Of a stretch of DNA of 64,000 nt, positions 18,597 to 29,053 are shown piece by piece (the stretch's first letter is position 1; each line of letters opens with the position of its first letter). Made by a program: the position numbers and the translations under genes. The DNA lies in assembly GCF_019039255.1 (NCBI RefSeq), contig NZ_CP077062.1:124001-188000 (forward strand). Reading direction: 5' to 3'. A model generated the notes under the pieces. That model was given only the letters and a program-made list of their open reading frames with translations, made no database searches and was not told the DNA's origin. This DNA is from Nocardioides panacis (GTDB taxonomy: Bacteria > Actinomycetota > Actinomycetes > Propionibacteriales > Nocardioidaceae).

Positions 18597-19661
18597 GTGA
18601 CCGTCATCGAACGCACCACGACCGGGGTCGGGGTCTCCCTGGTCGACCTGCACCGCACCTACGGCTCGCTGCACGCGCTCGACGGCCTCAGCCTCGACAT
18701 CGCGCCCGGCGAGATGGTCGTGCTGCTCGGCCCGTCCGGCTGCGGCAAGACGACCGCGCTGCGGATCCTGGCCGGCCTCGACCACGCCGACGCCGGCGAG
18801 GTGCGGGTGGGCGGCGAGGACATCTCCCGCGTGCCGGCGAACAAGCGCGACATGGGCATGGTCTTCCAGGCCTACAGCCTGTTCCCGCACATGACGGTCC
18901 GCGACAACGTGGCCTTCGGGCTGCGGCTGCGCGGGCAGGACTCCGCCAAGCGGCTCGCCCGGTCCCGCGAGATGCTCGAGCTCGTCGGCCTCACGCAGTT
19001 CGAGGACCGCTACGCCCACCAGCTCTCCGGCGGCCAGCAGCAGCGCGTCGCGCTCGCCCGCGCCCTCGCCGTGGAGCCCGCCGTGCTGCTGCTCGACGAG
19101 CCGCTGTCCGCGCTCGACGCCAAGGTCCGGGTGCAGCTGCGCGACGAGATCCGGCGCGTCCAGGTCGACGTCGGTACGACGACCCTGTTCGTCACCCACG
19201 ACCAGGAGGAGGCGCTCGCCGTCGCCGACCGGGTCGGCGTGATGAACGCCGGGCGCCTGGACCAGATCGCGCCGCCCACCGAGCTCTACGCCCGTCCGGC
19301 GACCCGGTTCGTCGCGGAGTTCGTCGGCCTGAGCAACAAGCTGCGCGCGGAGGTGGCCGACGGCGCCGCGTCGGTGCTCGGCCACCGGGTCGCGCTGCTC
19401 GACGGCTCGCTCGCGCACGGCACCGGGCAGGCCCTGGTCCGCCCGGAGTCCGTCGACGTCACCGCCGCGTCGGAGGCCGACGCCAACGCCCGGGTGGTCT
19501 CCGTGGCGTTCCTGGGTCCGTTCTCGCGGGTGCAGAGCCGCCTCGACGACGGCCAGGTGGTGGTCGCCCAGCTGCCGAGCTCGGCGGCCGTGCACCTCGC
19601 GCAGGACCAGGCCGTGCGGGTCGACGTCCGCGCGGACTCGGTTCTCGTGGTGTCCGACTGA
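18597..19661 (+). CDS. ABC importer ATPase (PotA/FbpC type)
   Basis: This 354-residue cytoplasmic ATPase powers the preceding importer. Walker A is GPSGCGKTTAL near residue 44, the Q-loop lies in MGMVFQAYSLFP, the signature is LSGGQQQRVALARAL near 142, and Walker B VLLLDEPLSALD follows. The C-terminal 110 residues form a TOBE-type domain. AAAGGGG just before GTG 18597 serves as ribosome site. One base separates it from permease 2, so the operon is tight. Confidence 0.93.
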   Translation: MTVIERTTTGVGVSLVDLHRTYGSLHALDGLSLDIAPGEMVVLLGPSGCGKTTALRILAGLDHADAGEVRVGGEDISRVPANKRDMGMVFQAYSLFPHMTVRDNVAFGLRLRGQDSAKRLARSREMLELVGLTQFEDRYAHQLSGGQQQRVALARALAVEPAVLLLDEPLSALDAKVRVQLRDEIRRVQVDVGTTTLFVTHDQEEALAVADRVGVMNAGRLDQIAPPTELYARPATRFVAEFVGLSNKLRAEVADGAASVLGHRVALLDGSLAHGTGQALVRPESVDVTAASEADANARVVSVAFLGPFSRVQSRLDDGQVVVAQLPSSAAVHLAQDQAVRVDVRADSVLVVSD

Positions 19662-19713
19662 CCCGGATCCGTGCCCGTTCGTGCCCGGACCCGGGTCCGG
19701 GGCGCGGGCGGCA

Positions 19714-19741
19714 TTGCGTTGCCTCCCGTTCTGGGTAGTGT
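19714..19741 (+). promoter_or_regulatory. Promoter of the msiK-type gene
   Basis: TTGCGT (19714-19719) and TAGTGT (19736-19741) are separated by 16 bases. A hairpin CCGGCA-N6-TGCCGG (19774-19791) lies just before the ribosome site in the leader. Confidence 0.5.
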
Positions 19742-19808
19742 GAGGCTCACCACACACCTTTACGACGGATCGTCCGGCACGTACCTGCCGGTGAAGGGAT
19801 GAACCAGC

Positions 19809-20888
<1,080 letters not shown>

Positions 20889-20922
20889 TGACCACGGCAG
20901 CGGAGCGGGTCGGCAGGCGAGC

Positions 20923-22542
20923 ATGCGCCAGCTGACGGCACTCGACGCGCAGTTCCTCAACGTCGAGTCACCCACCACGGTGGGGCACGTCGGGAGCCTG
21001 ATCGTCCTCGACCCCTCCACTGCCCCTGGCGGCGTCTGGAACCTGGACACCGTCCGGGACGTCTTCGAGCCCCGGCTGCACCTCGCCGCGCCGCTCCGGC
21101 AGCGCCTGGTCGAGGTGCCGCTGGGGCTCGGTCGTCCCTACTGGGTCGACGACCCGCACTTCGACATCGAGTTCCACCTGCGCGAGCTGGCGCTGCCCGC
21201 GCCGGGCACCCGCGAGCAGCTCGGCGAGCAGGTCGCGCGGATCCACGCCCGCCAGCTCGACCGCAGTCGCCCGCTCTGGGAGGCCTACGTCATCACCGGC
21301 CTCGAGGACGGTCGCGCGGCGTTCTACTCCAAGATCCACCACTCCGCGATCGACGGCGTCTCCGGCGCCGAGATCCTCGAGACGATCATGGACGTCACCG
21401 TCGAGCCCCGCGACGTACCCGGCGAGGAGGCGGACTTCGTCCCGCGGGCGATGCCCTCGACGGTCAACCTGGTCCGCCGCGGCGTGCGGCAGATGGTGGT
21501 CAACCCCCTCGAGCTGCTGCAGCGGGTGCCCCGCACCCTGCGGTACGTCGACCGGCTGCCCGGCGCGGCGAACTTCCCGGGCACCCACCTGGTCAGCGAG
21601 GGCGCCGCGCTCGTCGGGCGCCTGCTCGGCGAGGAGAGCCGGCCCGAGCTGCACACCCGCGAGCTGAGGGCCCCGCGCACCCCGTTGAACGGCACGATCA
21701 CCGCGCATCGCCGGTTCGCCTTCGGGTCCCTCCCGCTGTCGGACGTGAAGACCGTCAAGAACCACTTCGGGATGACCGTCAACGACGTGGTGATGGCCCT
21801 GACCGCCGCCGCCCTGCGGCGCTGGCTGCTCGACCACGACGCGCTTCCGGGCACCCCGCTGGTCGCCGCCGTGCCGGTGTCGATCCGCACCGAGGACCAG
21901 GCCGGATCGCTGGGCAACCAGGTGTCGGTGATGCTGGCCGAGCTGCCCACCCACCTCGGCGACCCCCACGAGCGCATGGCGTTCATGCGGGAGTCGATGG
22001 CGGACGCGAAGCGGGCGTTCGACGCCGTACCCGCCTCGCTGCTGCAGGACGTCTCCGCGCTGGTCCCCACGGCACTGTCCGGCCTGGCCGCCCGGGCGCT
22101 GTTCCGGCTCGCCACCGTGCCCGGGGTGCTCTTCAACCTGTTCGTGAGCAACGTGCCCGGCCCGCAGCTGCCGCTGTTCATCGCCGGCGCCCGCGTCGAG
22201 GGGATCTACCCGGTCTCGGCGGTCACCGACATCACCGGCGGGCTGAACATCACGCTGTTCTCCTACGACGGGTCCCTGGACTTCGGGCTGATCGCCTGCC
22301 GGGAGATGGTCCCGGACGTGTGGCACCTGATCGGCTACCTCGAGGACGCGATGGCCGAGATGGTCGCCCTGGTGCCCGCCGCCCCGCCCGGCACGGCGGC
22401 CGCCACGAAGGCGACCGCCACGAAGGCGACCGCCACGAAGGCGACCGTGAAGAAGGCGACGGTCAAGAAGGCGGGTCGGAGCCCGGTCAAGAAGGTGGCG
22501 GCCAAGAAGGTCACCGCGAAGCGCGGTCGGCCACCCGCCTGA
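20923..22542 (+). CDS. Wax ester synthase/diacylglycerol acyltransferase with a histone H1-like tail
   Basis: This 539-residue WS/DGAT family enzyme transfers acyl groups from acyl-CoA to diacylglycerol or fatty alcohols at lipid droplets. The catalytic HHxxxDG motif is at residues 139-145 (KIHHSAIDGVSG). The condensation-like C-terminal half shows MTVNDVVMALTAAALRRWL near 285, and a PLFIAGARVEGIYP segment near 420. The oddity is residues 487-539: 12 lysines, 3 arginines and no acidic residue in TKATATKATVKK-type repeats, ending KRGRPPA like an AT-hook core. The tail is encoded by a 15-bp DNA repeat. Its last 32 bases overlap the convergent hydrolase gene. Confidence 0.9.
   Translation: MRQLTALDAQFLNVESPTTVGHVGSLIVLDPSTAPGGVWNLDTVRDVFEPRLHLAAPLRQRLVEVPLGLGRPYWVDDPHFDIEFHLRELALPAPGTREQLGEQVARIHARQLDRSRPLWEAYVITGLEDGRAAFYSKIHHSAIDGVSGAEILETIMDVTVEPRDVPGEEADFVPRAMPSTVNLVRRGVRQMVVNPLELLQRVPRTLRYVDRLPGAANFPGTHLVSEGAALVGRLLGEESRPELHTRELRAPRTPLNGTITAHRRFAFGSLPLSDVKTVKNHFGMTVNDVVMALTAAALRRWLLDHDALPGTPLVAAVPVSIRTEDQAGSLGNQVSVMLAELPTHLGDPHERMAFMRESMADAKRAFDAVPASLLQDVSALVPTALSGLAARALFRLATVPGVLFNLFVSNVPGPQLPLFIAGARVEGIYPVSAVTDITGGLNITLFSYDGSLDFGLIACREMVPDVWHLIGYLEDAMAEMVALVPAAPPGTAAATKATATKATATKATVKKATVKKAGRSPVKKVAAKKVTAKRGRPPA
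22402..22473 (+). repeat. 15-bp coding repeat for the Lys/Ala/Thr tail
   Basis: Three perfect units of GCCACGAAGGCGACC (22402, 22417, 22432) are followed by diverged AAG-rich copies. They encode the repeated ATK/VKK steps of the WS/DGAT tail. Confidence 0.85.
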
Positions 22543-23455
22543 TCGCGTCCGCGAACGTGTCGTGCAGCTGCTCGGGGAGGTCGTGGCCCATCCCGGGCAC
22601 CAGCAGCAGCTCGGAGCCGGGGATCGCGCGCGAGGTGGCCCGGCCGCCCGAGACGTGCACCATCTTGTCGGCCAGGCCGTGGATCACCAGGGTGGGCACG
22701 GTGATCTCCCGCAACCGCGCCGTCCGGTCGGGCTGCGAGACGATCGCGATCATCTGCCGGGCGACCCCGGCGGCGCTCACCCCGCGGTCCCAGGTCTCCG
22801 CGGCCCGGTCGCGCACCGCCTGCTCGGTGTCGGGGTAGACCGACGAGCCGATGACCGCCCAGAACCGGGCCGAGCCGTCGACGTACGCCTTGCGGGTGAC
22901 CGCGGGCCGCTCCAGCAGGCGGGGGAGCAGCCGCGGGTCCTGCCAGCCGACCGTGCGGCGGCCGGTGGTGGACATGATCGAGGTCAGCGACCGGACCCGG
23001 TCGGGCCGCAGCAGCGCCATCGTCTGGACGATCATGCCGCCCATCGAGATGCCGACGACGTGCGCGGACTCCAGGCCGAGGTGGTCCAGCAGCCCGAAGC
23101 CGTCCTCGGCCAGGTCGTCGAGCGTGTACGGCGGCCGGGGGCGCGTGCGGGACGGCCCGACGAAGGACTGCACGAGCAGCCGGCGGGTCACCCGGCCCGG
23201 GGCCCGCGAGGACCGGCCGGTGTCGCGGTTGTCGTAGCGGATCACGAAGAACCCGCGGTCGGCCAGCGCGCGGCAGAACGCCGGGCTCCACCAGGTCATC
23301 GGGCCGCCGAGGCCCATCACCAGCAGCAGCGGCTCGCCGGTGCGGTCACCGAAGGTCTGGTAGCAGAGCTCGAGGCCGTTCGGGAGGGCGGCGTACTGCT
23401 CGGGAGAGGCACCGTCCGGGACCGCGGCCGAGGCCTGCGACGAGGGGGAGGACAT
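22511..23455 (-). CDS. Alpha/beta hydrolase
   Basis: This 314-residue hydrolase has the oxyanion region VMGLGGPMTWW near residue 46, nucleophile Ser 137 in GISMGG, a likely acid in IHGLADKMV near 270 and His in GMGHDLP near 293. It resembles the esterase/aclacinomycin methylesterase-like group; substrate unknown. No signal peptide. The C-terminus overlaps the WS/DGAT gene tail to tail by 32 bases. A TATACT box on the minus strand at 23488-23493 lies 32 bases upstream. Confidence 0.87.
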   Translation of the reverse strand: MSSPSSQASAAVPDGASPEQYAALPNGLELCYQTFGDRTGEPLLLVMGLGGPMTWWSPAFCRALADRGFFVIRYDNRDTGRSSRAPGRVTRRLLVQSFVGPSRTRPRPPYTLDDLAEDGFGLLDHLGLESAHVVGISMGGMIVQTMALLRPDRVRSLTSIMSTTGRRTVGWQDPRLLPRLLERPAVTRKAYVDGSARFWAVIGSSVYPDTEQAVRDRAAETWDRGVSAAGVARQMIAIVSQPDRTARLREITVPTLVIHGLADKMVHVSGGRATSRAIPGSELLLVPGMGHDLPEQLHDTFADAIRRVADRASR

Positions 23456-23487
23456 CGGGACCTTTCGTCGATTGCACCGTACTCACA

Positions 23488-23493
23488 AGTATA
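23488..23493 (-). promoter_or_regulatory. Probable -10 box of the alpha/beta hydrolase gene
   Basis: TATACT on the minus strand, a near-consensus -10 in an AT-richer stretch, upstream of a GAAAGG ribosome site. Confidence 0.45.
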
Positions 23494-23652
23494 TCGACCG
23501 GCCCGTTCGGGTGGATTTCCGCGCGGGCCCACATACCCGGGGTACGAAGTGGCTATCGTCACAGGGTGGGCTCACCCGTGGGATCGTTCCTCTGCCCGCC
23601 CGGCTACGCCGGGCCGTCCGGCCTGCGCGCGATCGCGCGGGAGGGCAGCGCG

Positions 23653-24429
23653 ATGACGGAGGCCGCCCGGTTCGTCCGGCGCAGCGCCCAGGACCGGTTG
23701 CGTCGCCGCGACACGCCCTACGCGATGCGCGTCCCGGAGCCCGGCCTCGAGCCGGTGGTGCTGGTGCCCGGGTTCCTGGCCGGCGACGGCAGCCTCGCGC
23801 TGATGTCCCGCCACCTGCGCGGCCTCGGCTACCGCACCTACCGCTCCACGATGCACGCCAACGTGGGCTGCACCCGCGAGGCCTCCGAGGTGCTCGAGCA
23901 GCGCATCGAGGCGATCGCCACCAAGCGCGGCCGCAAGGTGACGATCGTGGGACACAGCCTCGGCGGCCTGATGGCCCGCGGCCTGGCCGCGCGGCGCCCG
24001 GACCTCGTCGACGGCATCGTCACGCTGGGCAGCCCGGTCCTCGCGCCCGGGGCCGCGCACCCGATCCTGCTGTTCGACCTCAAGGTGCTCAACCGGCTGC
24101 AGCGCGCCGGACTGGGCCGGGTGATGGGGGAGGACTGCACCTCCGGCGCGTGCGCGCAGGTGAGCTGGGAGCAGTCCCGCGTCCCGCTGGTCCGGGGGCT
24201 GTACTTCACCTCGGTGTTCTCCCGGCGCGACGGCATCGTCGACTGGCGCAGCTGCCTGGACCCGCAGGCCAAGACCGTCGAGGTGGCCACCAGCCACCTC
24301 GGGATGGCGTTCGACCCGGTCGTCCTGGACATCGTGGCCGCGTCGCTGGCCGCGCACCGGGCCCGCCGGACCCGCGCGCTCAGCCAGCCGGCCAGGTGGT
24401 CGGCAGGTCCTGACGCGTCGGTGGGTTAG
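23653..24429 (+). CDS. Lipase-like alpha/beta hydrolase
   Basis: This 258-residue protein has VVLVPGFLAGDGSLALM near residue 35, nucleophile Ser 102 in VGHSLGGLMARG, and a likely His in SHLGMAF near 215. This layout resembles triacylglycerol lipase/PGAP1-like esterases. I chose ATG 23653 because GGGAGGG lies seven bases upstream; a GTG start at 23566 would add 29 residues of poor similarity. It lies near the WS/DGAT gene, so a role in storage-lipid turnover is plausible but inferred. It overlaps the convergent kinase gene by 50 bases. Confidence 0.82.
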   Translation: MTEAARFVRRSAQDRLRRRDTPYAMRVPEPGLEPVVLVPGFLAGDGSLALMSRHLRGLGYRTYRSTMHANVGCTREASEVLEQRIEAIATKRGRKVTIVGHSLGGLMARGLAARRPDLVDGIVTLGSPVLAPGAAHPILLFDLKVLNRLQRAGLGRVMGEDCTSGACAQVSWEQSRVPLVRGLYFTSVFSRRDGIVDWRSCLDPQAKTVEVATSHLGMAFDPVVLDIVAASLAAHRARRTRALSQPARWSAGPDASVG

Positions 24430-25315
24430 CCCCGCGCCGCGAGCACGTCACCGCGGCGGCCGTCGCGGCGCCCCGGACCAGCAGCCGCACCCGGTCGTCG
24501 TCCAGCGCGCGCACGGCGCCCTCGCCGTCGGCGACCACGCCCCAGTCGCACAGCATCGCGAGCGTCGCCGCCATGAACGAGTCGCCGGCGCCCACCGAGT
24601 CGACCAGGTCGGTCGGCGGCGCGGGCACGGGCAGCGTCGCGCCGTCCGTGAACGCCACCGCACCCTCCGCACCGCGGGTGAGGATCACCAGCTCGGTGTC
24701 GGTGCCGGACAGCAGCTCGCGGCAGACGTCCTCCTCCGGGGTGTCCGGGCGCAGCAGCCGCAGGTCCTCGTCGGAGAGCTTCACCAGCCGGGCGAGGCGG
24801 GCGATCTCCACCACGTCGGCCCACGCCGCCTCGCGGTCGTCGAGGAAGGCCGGGCGGATGTTGGGGTCGTAGCTCACGAACACGTCGTCCTCGACGGCCC
24901 GCCGGACCAGGTCGACGACCGCGGCGCGCCCCGGCTGCAGGGACGCGCCCAGCGAGCCCACGTGGATGCCGAGCAGGTCGTCGGGCAGCTCCTGGGCGGG
25001 CAGGTCCCACACCAGGTCGAAGTCGTACGTCGCGGAGTGCTGCTCGTCGAGGTGCGCCGTCGCGGTGCTCGTCGTGCGCCCGGGGACCACCGAGCCCTCC
25101 GACAGCGTCACGCCGCTGGCCCGGACGAAGTCGGCGCAGAGCCGGCCCAGGGCGTCGTCACCGAGCAGGGTGACCAGGGTGGTGGGGACGTCGAGCCGGG
25201 CGAGACCGACCGCGACGTTGAGGCAGGAGCCGCCGACCGCGTCGTGCCGGGGGCTGCCGTCGGAGGGCACCACGACGTCGACGAGGGACTCGCCGACCAC
25301 CAGGAACGTGGTCAT
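24380..25315 (-). CDS. PfkB-family carbohydrate kinase (fructokinase-like)
   Basis: This 311-residue ribokinase-fold enzyme phosphorylates a sugar with ATP. The N-terminal GESLVDVVV and [14 protein letters not shown] motifs and the C-terminal anion-hole motif DSVGAGDSF near residue 240, with catalytic Asp, are intact. A YDPNIRP motif near 150 is typical of fructokinases. Its ATG overlaps the glpX stop by four bases (25312-25315), so the two are co-translated. The pairing with fructose-1,6-bisphosphatase supports a role in fructose-phosphate metabolism. Confidence 0.88.
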   Translation of the reverse strand: MTTFLVVGESLVDVVVPSDGSPRHDAVGGSCLNVAVGLARLDVPTTLVTLLGDDALGRLCADFVRASGVTLSEGSVVPGRTTSTATAHLDEQHSATYDFDLVWDLPAQELPDDLLGIHVGSLGASLQPGRAAVVDLVRRAVEDDVFVSYDPNIRPAFLDDREAAWADVVEIARLARLVKLSDEDLRLLRPDTPEEDVCRELLSGTDTELVILTRGAEGAVAFTDGATLPVPAPPTDLVDSVGAGDSFMAATLAMLCDWGVVADGEGAVRALDDDRVRLLVRGAATAAAVTCSRRGANPPTRQDLPTTWPAG

Positions 25316-26352
25316 CCCTGCCGGCCGAAGTCGACGGCGGCGTACGCCTTGAGCTTCTGCAGCTTGTGGTCGGAGGTGATCGACCGGATGGTGCCGCTGC
25401 GCGAGCGCATCACCAGGGAGTGCGTGCTGGCGCCCCCGGCGCGGTAGCGCACGCCCTGCATCAGCTCGCCGTCGGTGATGCCGGTGGCCACGAAGAACAC
25501 GTCGTCACCGGTGACCAGGTCGTCGGTGCCGAGCACGTGGTCGGGGTCCAGGTCGTGCCCGGCGTCGAGGGCCCGCTGCCGCTCCTCGTCGTCCTTGGGC
25601 CAGAGCCGGCCCTGGATCACGCCGCCGAGGCACTTCATCGCGCAGGCGGTGATGATGCCCTCGGGGGTGCCGCCGACGCCGAGCAGCAGGTCGATGCCGG
25701 TGCCCTCGCGGGCGGCCATGATGGCGCCGGCCACGTCGCCGTCGGTGATGAACTTGATGCGGGCGCCGGTGGCCCGGATCTCGTCGACCAGCCCGGCGTG
25801 CCGCGGCCGGTCGAGGACCACGACGGTCACGTCCTCGGGGGAGCTGCCCTTGGCCTTGGCGACCTGGTGGACGTTCTCGGCGACCGGGTAGCGGATGTCC
25901 ACGGCGTCGGCGGCCTCCGGGCCGGTGACCAGCTTCTCCATGTAGAACACCGCGGACGGGTCGTACATCGAGCCGCGCGGGGCCACCGCCATGACGGCGA
26001 TCGCGTTGGCCATGCCCTTGGCGGCCAGCGTGGTGCCGTCGATCGGGTCGACGGCCACGTCGCACTCGGGACCGGTGCCGTCGCCGACGTGCTCGCCGTT
26101 GAACAGCATCGGGGCGTTGTCCTTCTCGCCCTCGCCGATCACCACCACGCCGCGCATGCCGACGGTCGAGATCAGGGTGCGCATCGCGTTCACCGCGACC
26201 CCGTCGGCACCGTTCTTGTCGCCCCGGCCGACCCACCGGCCCGCGGCCATCGCGGCGGCCTCGGTGACACGCACGAGCTCGAGGGCGAGGTTCCGGTCCG
26301 GTGCCTCGTGGGCGGCGGAGAGGCCGGTCGACAGCGGGGTGGCGTCAGACAT
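25312..26352 (-). CDS. glpX: Class II fructose-1,6-bisphosphatase
   Basis: This 346-residue gluconeogenic phosphatase converts fructose-1,6-bisphosphate to fructose-6-phosphate. The lithium-sensitive phosphatase metal site DPIDGTT is near residue 102, [12 protein letters not shown] near 74, and [20 protein letters not shown] near 225. Length matches the family. ATG 26352 has a TAGGAT box six bases upstream, indicating a leaderless message. In actinobacteria GlpX is usually the only FBPase and is needed for growth on gluconeogenic carbon. Confidence 0.96.
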   Translation of the reverse strand: MSDATPLSTGLSAAHEAPDRNLALELVRVTEAAAMAAGRWVGRGDKNGADGVAVNAMRTLISTVGMRGVVVIGEGEKDNAPMLFNGEHVGDGTGPECDVAVDPIDGTTLAAKGMANAIAVMAVAPRGSMYDPSAVFYMEKLVTGPEAADAVDIRYPVAENVHQVAKAKGSSPEDVTVVVLDRPRHAGLVDEIRATGARIKFITDGDVAGAIMAAREGTGIDLLLGVGGTPEGIITACAMKCLGGVIQGRLWPKDDEERQRALDAGHDLDPDHVLGTDDLVTGDDVFFVATGITDGELMQGVRYRAGGASTHSLVMRSRSGTIRSITSDHKLQKLKAYAAVDFGRQG

Positions 26353-26358
26353 GCTCGG

Positions 26359-26364
26359 ATCCTA
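26359..26364 (-). promoter_or_regulatory. -10 box of the leaderless glpX promoter
   Basis: TAGGAT on the minus strand, exactly six bases before ATG 26352. Confidence 0.6.
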
Positions 26365-26397
26365 GGGCATCGACGTGGACACGCCGCGACGCTCGAG

Positions 26398-27453
26398 TCA
26401 CTGCCCGCCGTAGACCGAGACCTCGGTGGCCTTGACCGTCGCCCACACCTCCGCACCGGGTACGACGCCGAGTTGCGAGGCGGACGCGGGGGTGACGTCG
26501 GCGATCAGCCCGGCGGCCGCGTCGACGTGCACCCGCACCGCCGAGCCGTGCGGGGCGACCGACGTGACCCGGCCCGGCCAGCGGTTCCGGGCCGATCCGT
26601 GCGGCTCCCCGACCGTCAGCGTGACCGCCGAGGGGCTGAAGCAGGCTCTGACCTCGCCGCGGGCCGGGGTGGTCGAGACCAGCGTCGTTCCGTCGGCCAG
26701 CCGGATCGACGTACCGGCGCTGGTGCCGCGGAGCACGTTGAGCCCGACCAGCCGGGCCACGTGGTCGGTGGCGGGCTGCCGGGCGACCTCGGCGGGGGTG
26801 CCGTCCTGGGCGACCCGGCCGTCGTCGATGACCAGCACCCGGTTGGCCACCGTCATGGCGTCGAGGGCGTCGTGGGTGACCAGCAGCGAGACGCCGTCGA
26901 AGTCCGCGAGGTGCCGCGACAGCTCCAGGCGCAGCGCCATCGCGACGCCCACGTCGAGGGAGGACAGCGGCTCGTCGAGCAGCAGCAGCCGCGGCTCGGT
27001 GACCAGGGCCCGGGCGATCGCGACCCGCTGGGCCTGGCCGCCGGACAGCTGGGCGGGCCGCCGGCCCGCGAGGTCCTCGACGCCGAGCCGGGCCAGCCAG
27101 GCCAGGGCCCGCTCCTCGGCGGCCCGGCGGCGGACGCCGCGGCTGCGCGGGCCGAACGCGACGTTGCCCAGCGCGGTGAGGTGCGGGAACAGCATCTCCT
27201 TCTGGAAGACCATCCCGATCCCGCGGCTCCGGATCTCGGTGCGCGTGGCCGGAGCGTCCCAGGTCTCCCCGTCGCAGACCACCCGCCCGTCGTCCAGGGG
27301 TACGACGCCGGCCAGCGCGCGCACCAGCGTGGACTTGCCGGCGCCGTTGGGGCCGATCACGGCGACCACGTCCCCGCGCTCGGCGGTCAGCCGCACGTCG
27401 AGGGTGTGCCCGGGCCGGCGGACCACGACGTGCGCGTCGAGGTAGGGGCTCAC
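26398..27453 (-). CDS. modC: Molybdate ABC importer ATPase
   Basis: This 351-residue ATPase powers molybdate uptake. Walker A is GPNGAGKSTLVRAL near residue 33, signature LSGGQAQRVAIARAL near 130, Walker B LLLLDEPLSSLD. The C-terminal 120 residues form a MOP-like TOBE domain ending VSVYGGQ, expected for ModC. The frame is open far upstream, but GTG 27453 overlaps the modB stop by four bases and begins just before the ATPase fold. Confidence 0.93.
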   Translation of the reverse strand: MSPYLDAHVVVRRPGHTLDVRLTAERGDVVAVIGPNGAGKSTLVRALAGVVPLDDGRVVCDGETWDAPATRTEIRSRGIGMVFQKEMLFPHLTALGNVAFGPRSRGVRRRAAEERALAWLARLGVEDLAGRRPAQLSGGQAQRVAIARALVTEPRLLLLDEPLSSLDVGVAMALRLELSRHLADFDGVSLLVTHDALDAMTVANRVLVIDDGRVAQDGTPAEVARQPATDHVARLVGLNVLRGTSAGTSIRLADGTTLVSTTPARGEVRACFSPSAVTLTVGEPHGSARNRWPGRVTSVAPHGSAVRVHVDAAAGLIADVTPASASQLGVVPGAEVWATVKATEVSVYGGQ

Positions 27454-28271
27454 GTGCGCACCGCGCCCTGCACGGCCTGGTCGAACCAGCGCTCCCGGAG
27501 CAGGGCGAGGATCGCGACGGAGACGACCATCAGGATCACGCTGAGCACCAGGGCGGCGTCCTGGTCGCTCTGCAGCGCCACGTAGATCGCGCTCGGCATC
27601 GTCCGGGTGGTGCCCGGGTAGTTGCCGGCGAAGGTGATGGTGGCGCCGAACTCGCCGAGCGCCCGGGCCCAGCCGAGCACCAGCCCGGCGAGCAGGCCGG
27701 GTCCGGCCAGCGGCAGCCCGACCCGGCGGAACGTCGTCCACCGGCTGGCGCCGAGGGTGGCCGCCACCACGTCGTACTCCCGGTCGGCGGCCCGCAGGGC
27801 GCCCTCGACACTGAGCACGAAGAACGGCAGCGCCACGAACGCGTGCGCCACCACTACGGCGACGGTGGTGAACGGGATGCTGATCCCGGTCGCGTCGTAC
27901 AGCGGCCCGCCGACCAGCCCGCGGCGCCCGAACGCCGAGAGCAGGGCGACGCCGCCCACGACCGGCGGCAGGACGAGGGGGACGATCACCAGCGCCCGGA
28001 CCAGGGACCGGCCGGGGAAGTCGACGCGCGCCAGCGTCCAGGCCAGCGGCACCCCGACCACGCTGACCAGCGCGATCGCGGCCAGCGAGGTCACCAGCGA
28101 GAGCCGCAGCGCGTCGAGCACCGCCGGGTCGGTGAGCCGGGAGAGGAAGTCGGTCCACGGCGTGCGGGCCAGCAGCGCCACCAGCGGCAGGCCGAGGAAC
28201 ACCGCGGCGACCGCCGCGGGCCCCAGCAGCCGCGCCGGTGCGCGGCCGAGCGCCGGTCCGCGACCGCTCAC
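27450..28271 (-). CDS. modB: Molybdate ABC importer permease
   Basis: This 273-residue membrane protein has about six helices (LPLVALLARTPW start, IVPLVLPPVVGGVALL, and so on) and the EAA-like loop YDVVAATLGASRWTTFRRVGLP near residues 172-193. The WARALGEFGATITFAGN motif near 213 is diagnostic for ModB. GTG 28271 overlaps the modA stop by four bases. Confidence 0.93.
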   Translation of the reverse strand: MSGRGPALGRAPARLLGPAAVAAVFLGLPLVALLARTPWTDFLSRLTDPAVLDALRLSLVTSLAAIALVSVVGVPLAWTLARVDFPGRSLVRALVIVPLVLPPVVGGVALLSAFGRRGLVGGPLYDATGISIPFTTVAVVVAHAFVALPFFVLSVEGALRAADREYDVVAATLGASRWTTFRRVGLPLAGPGLLAGLVLGWARALGEFGATITFAGNYPGTTRTMPSAIYVALQSDQDAALVLSVILMVVSVAILALLRERWFDQAVQGAVRT

Positions 28272-29053
28272 GGCTTCCCGAAGCCGGCGTCGGCGAGCAC
28301 CTTCTGGCCCTGGCTGCCCGTGACCAGGTCGACCCAGTCCTGGGCGAGCTGCGGCTTCTTCGCGCCGCTCAGCGCCGCGATCGGGTAGGTGTTGAGGTTC
28401 GCGTCGGAGGTCGGGATGTCGACGGGCCTCACCTTGTCGCCGCCGGCGACCGCGTCGGTCGCGTAGACCAGCCCGGCGTCGGCCTCGTCGAGCTCCACCT
28501 TGCTGAGCACCGCCTTCACGTCGACCTCCTCGCTGGCCGGCTCGGCGGTGATGCCGGTCGCGTCCAGCACCTTGACGGCGAGCTTGCCGCACGGCGCGGT
28601 GTCCACGCACACGACGTACTTCACGCCGGGCTTGGCGATGTCCGCGAACCCGGTGATGCCGGCGGGGTTGTCCGGTGGGACCACGAGCTGCAGGTGGTTG
28701 GTGGCGAAGACGGTCGGGTCGCCCTGGGTGCCGTGGGCGTCCACGACGGTCTGCATGGTGTCCTGGTCGGCGGTGGCCAGCACGTCGGCCGGTGCGCCCT
28801 GGGTGACCTGCTCGGCCAGCGTCGCGCTGGAGTCGAAGGCGAGCTTGACGTCGACGCCGGGGTGGTCGGCCTCGAAGTCCTTCGCGAGCGAGGTGAACGA
28901 CTCGGTGAGGGACGCGGCGGCCAGGACGTTCAGGGTGCCGGTCTCCCGGGCGCTGCTGCCGGTGCCGCCCGACGCCGCCGAGCCGGAACCGCAGCCCGCG
29001 AGGGCCAGGGTGGCGACCAGGGACAGGGCGAGTGCGGCGGTGCGGTTTCTCAT
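28268..29053 (-). CDS. modA: Molybdate-binding lipoprotein
   Basis: This 261-residue lipoprotein captures molybdate outside the membrane. Lipobox LAGC gives Cys 21. The ModA fold is recognisable from NVLAAASLTESFTSLAKDF near residue 43, GAPADVLATAD near 88 and the conserved DAGLVYATDA segment near 190. Its ATG overlaps the stop of the upstream regulator gene (ATGA), completing a regulator-modA-modB-modC chain with four-base overlaps throughout. Confidence 0.93.
   Translation of the reverse strand: MRNRTAALALSLVATLALAGCGSGSAASGGTGSSARETGTLNVLAAASLTESFTSLAKDFEADHPGVDVKLAFDSSATLAEQVTQGAPADVLATADQDTMQTVVDAHGTQGDPTVFATNHLQLVVPPDNPAGITGFADIAKPGVKYVVCVDTAPCGKLAVKVLDATGITAEPASEEVDVKAVLSKVELDEADAGLVYATDAVAGGDKVRPVDIPTSDANLNTYPIAALSGAKKPQLAQDWVDLVTGSQGQKVLADAGFGKP

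Noticed and set aside
27454-28158. Upstream extension of modC
   Set aside because: The open frame runs through modB in another frame; GTG 27453 overlapping the modB stop is the natural start.
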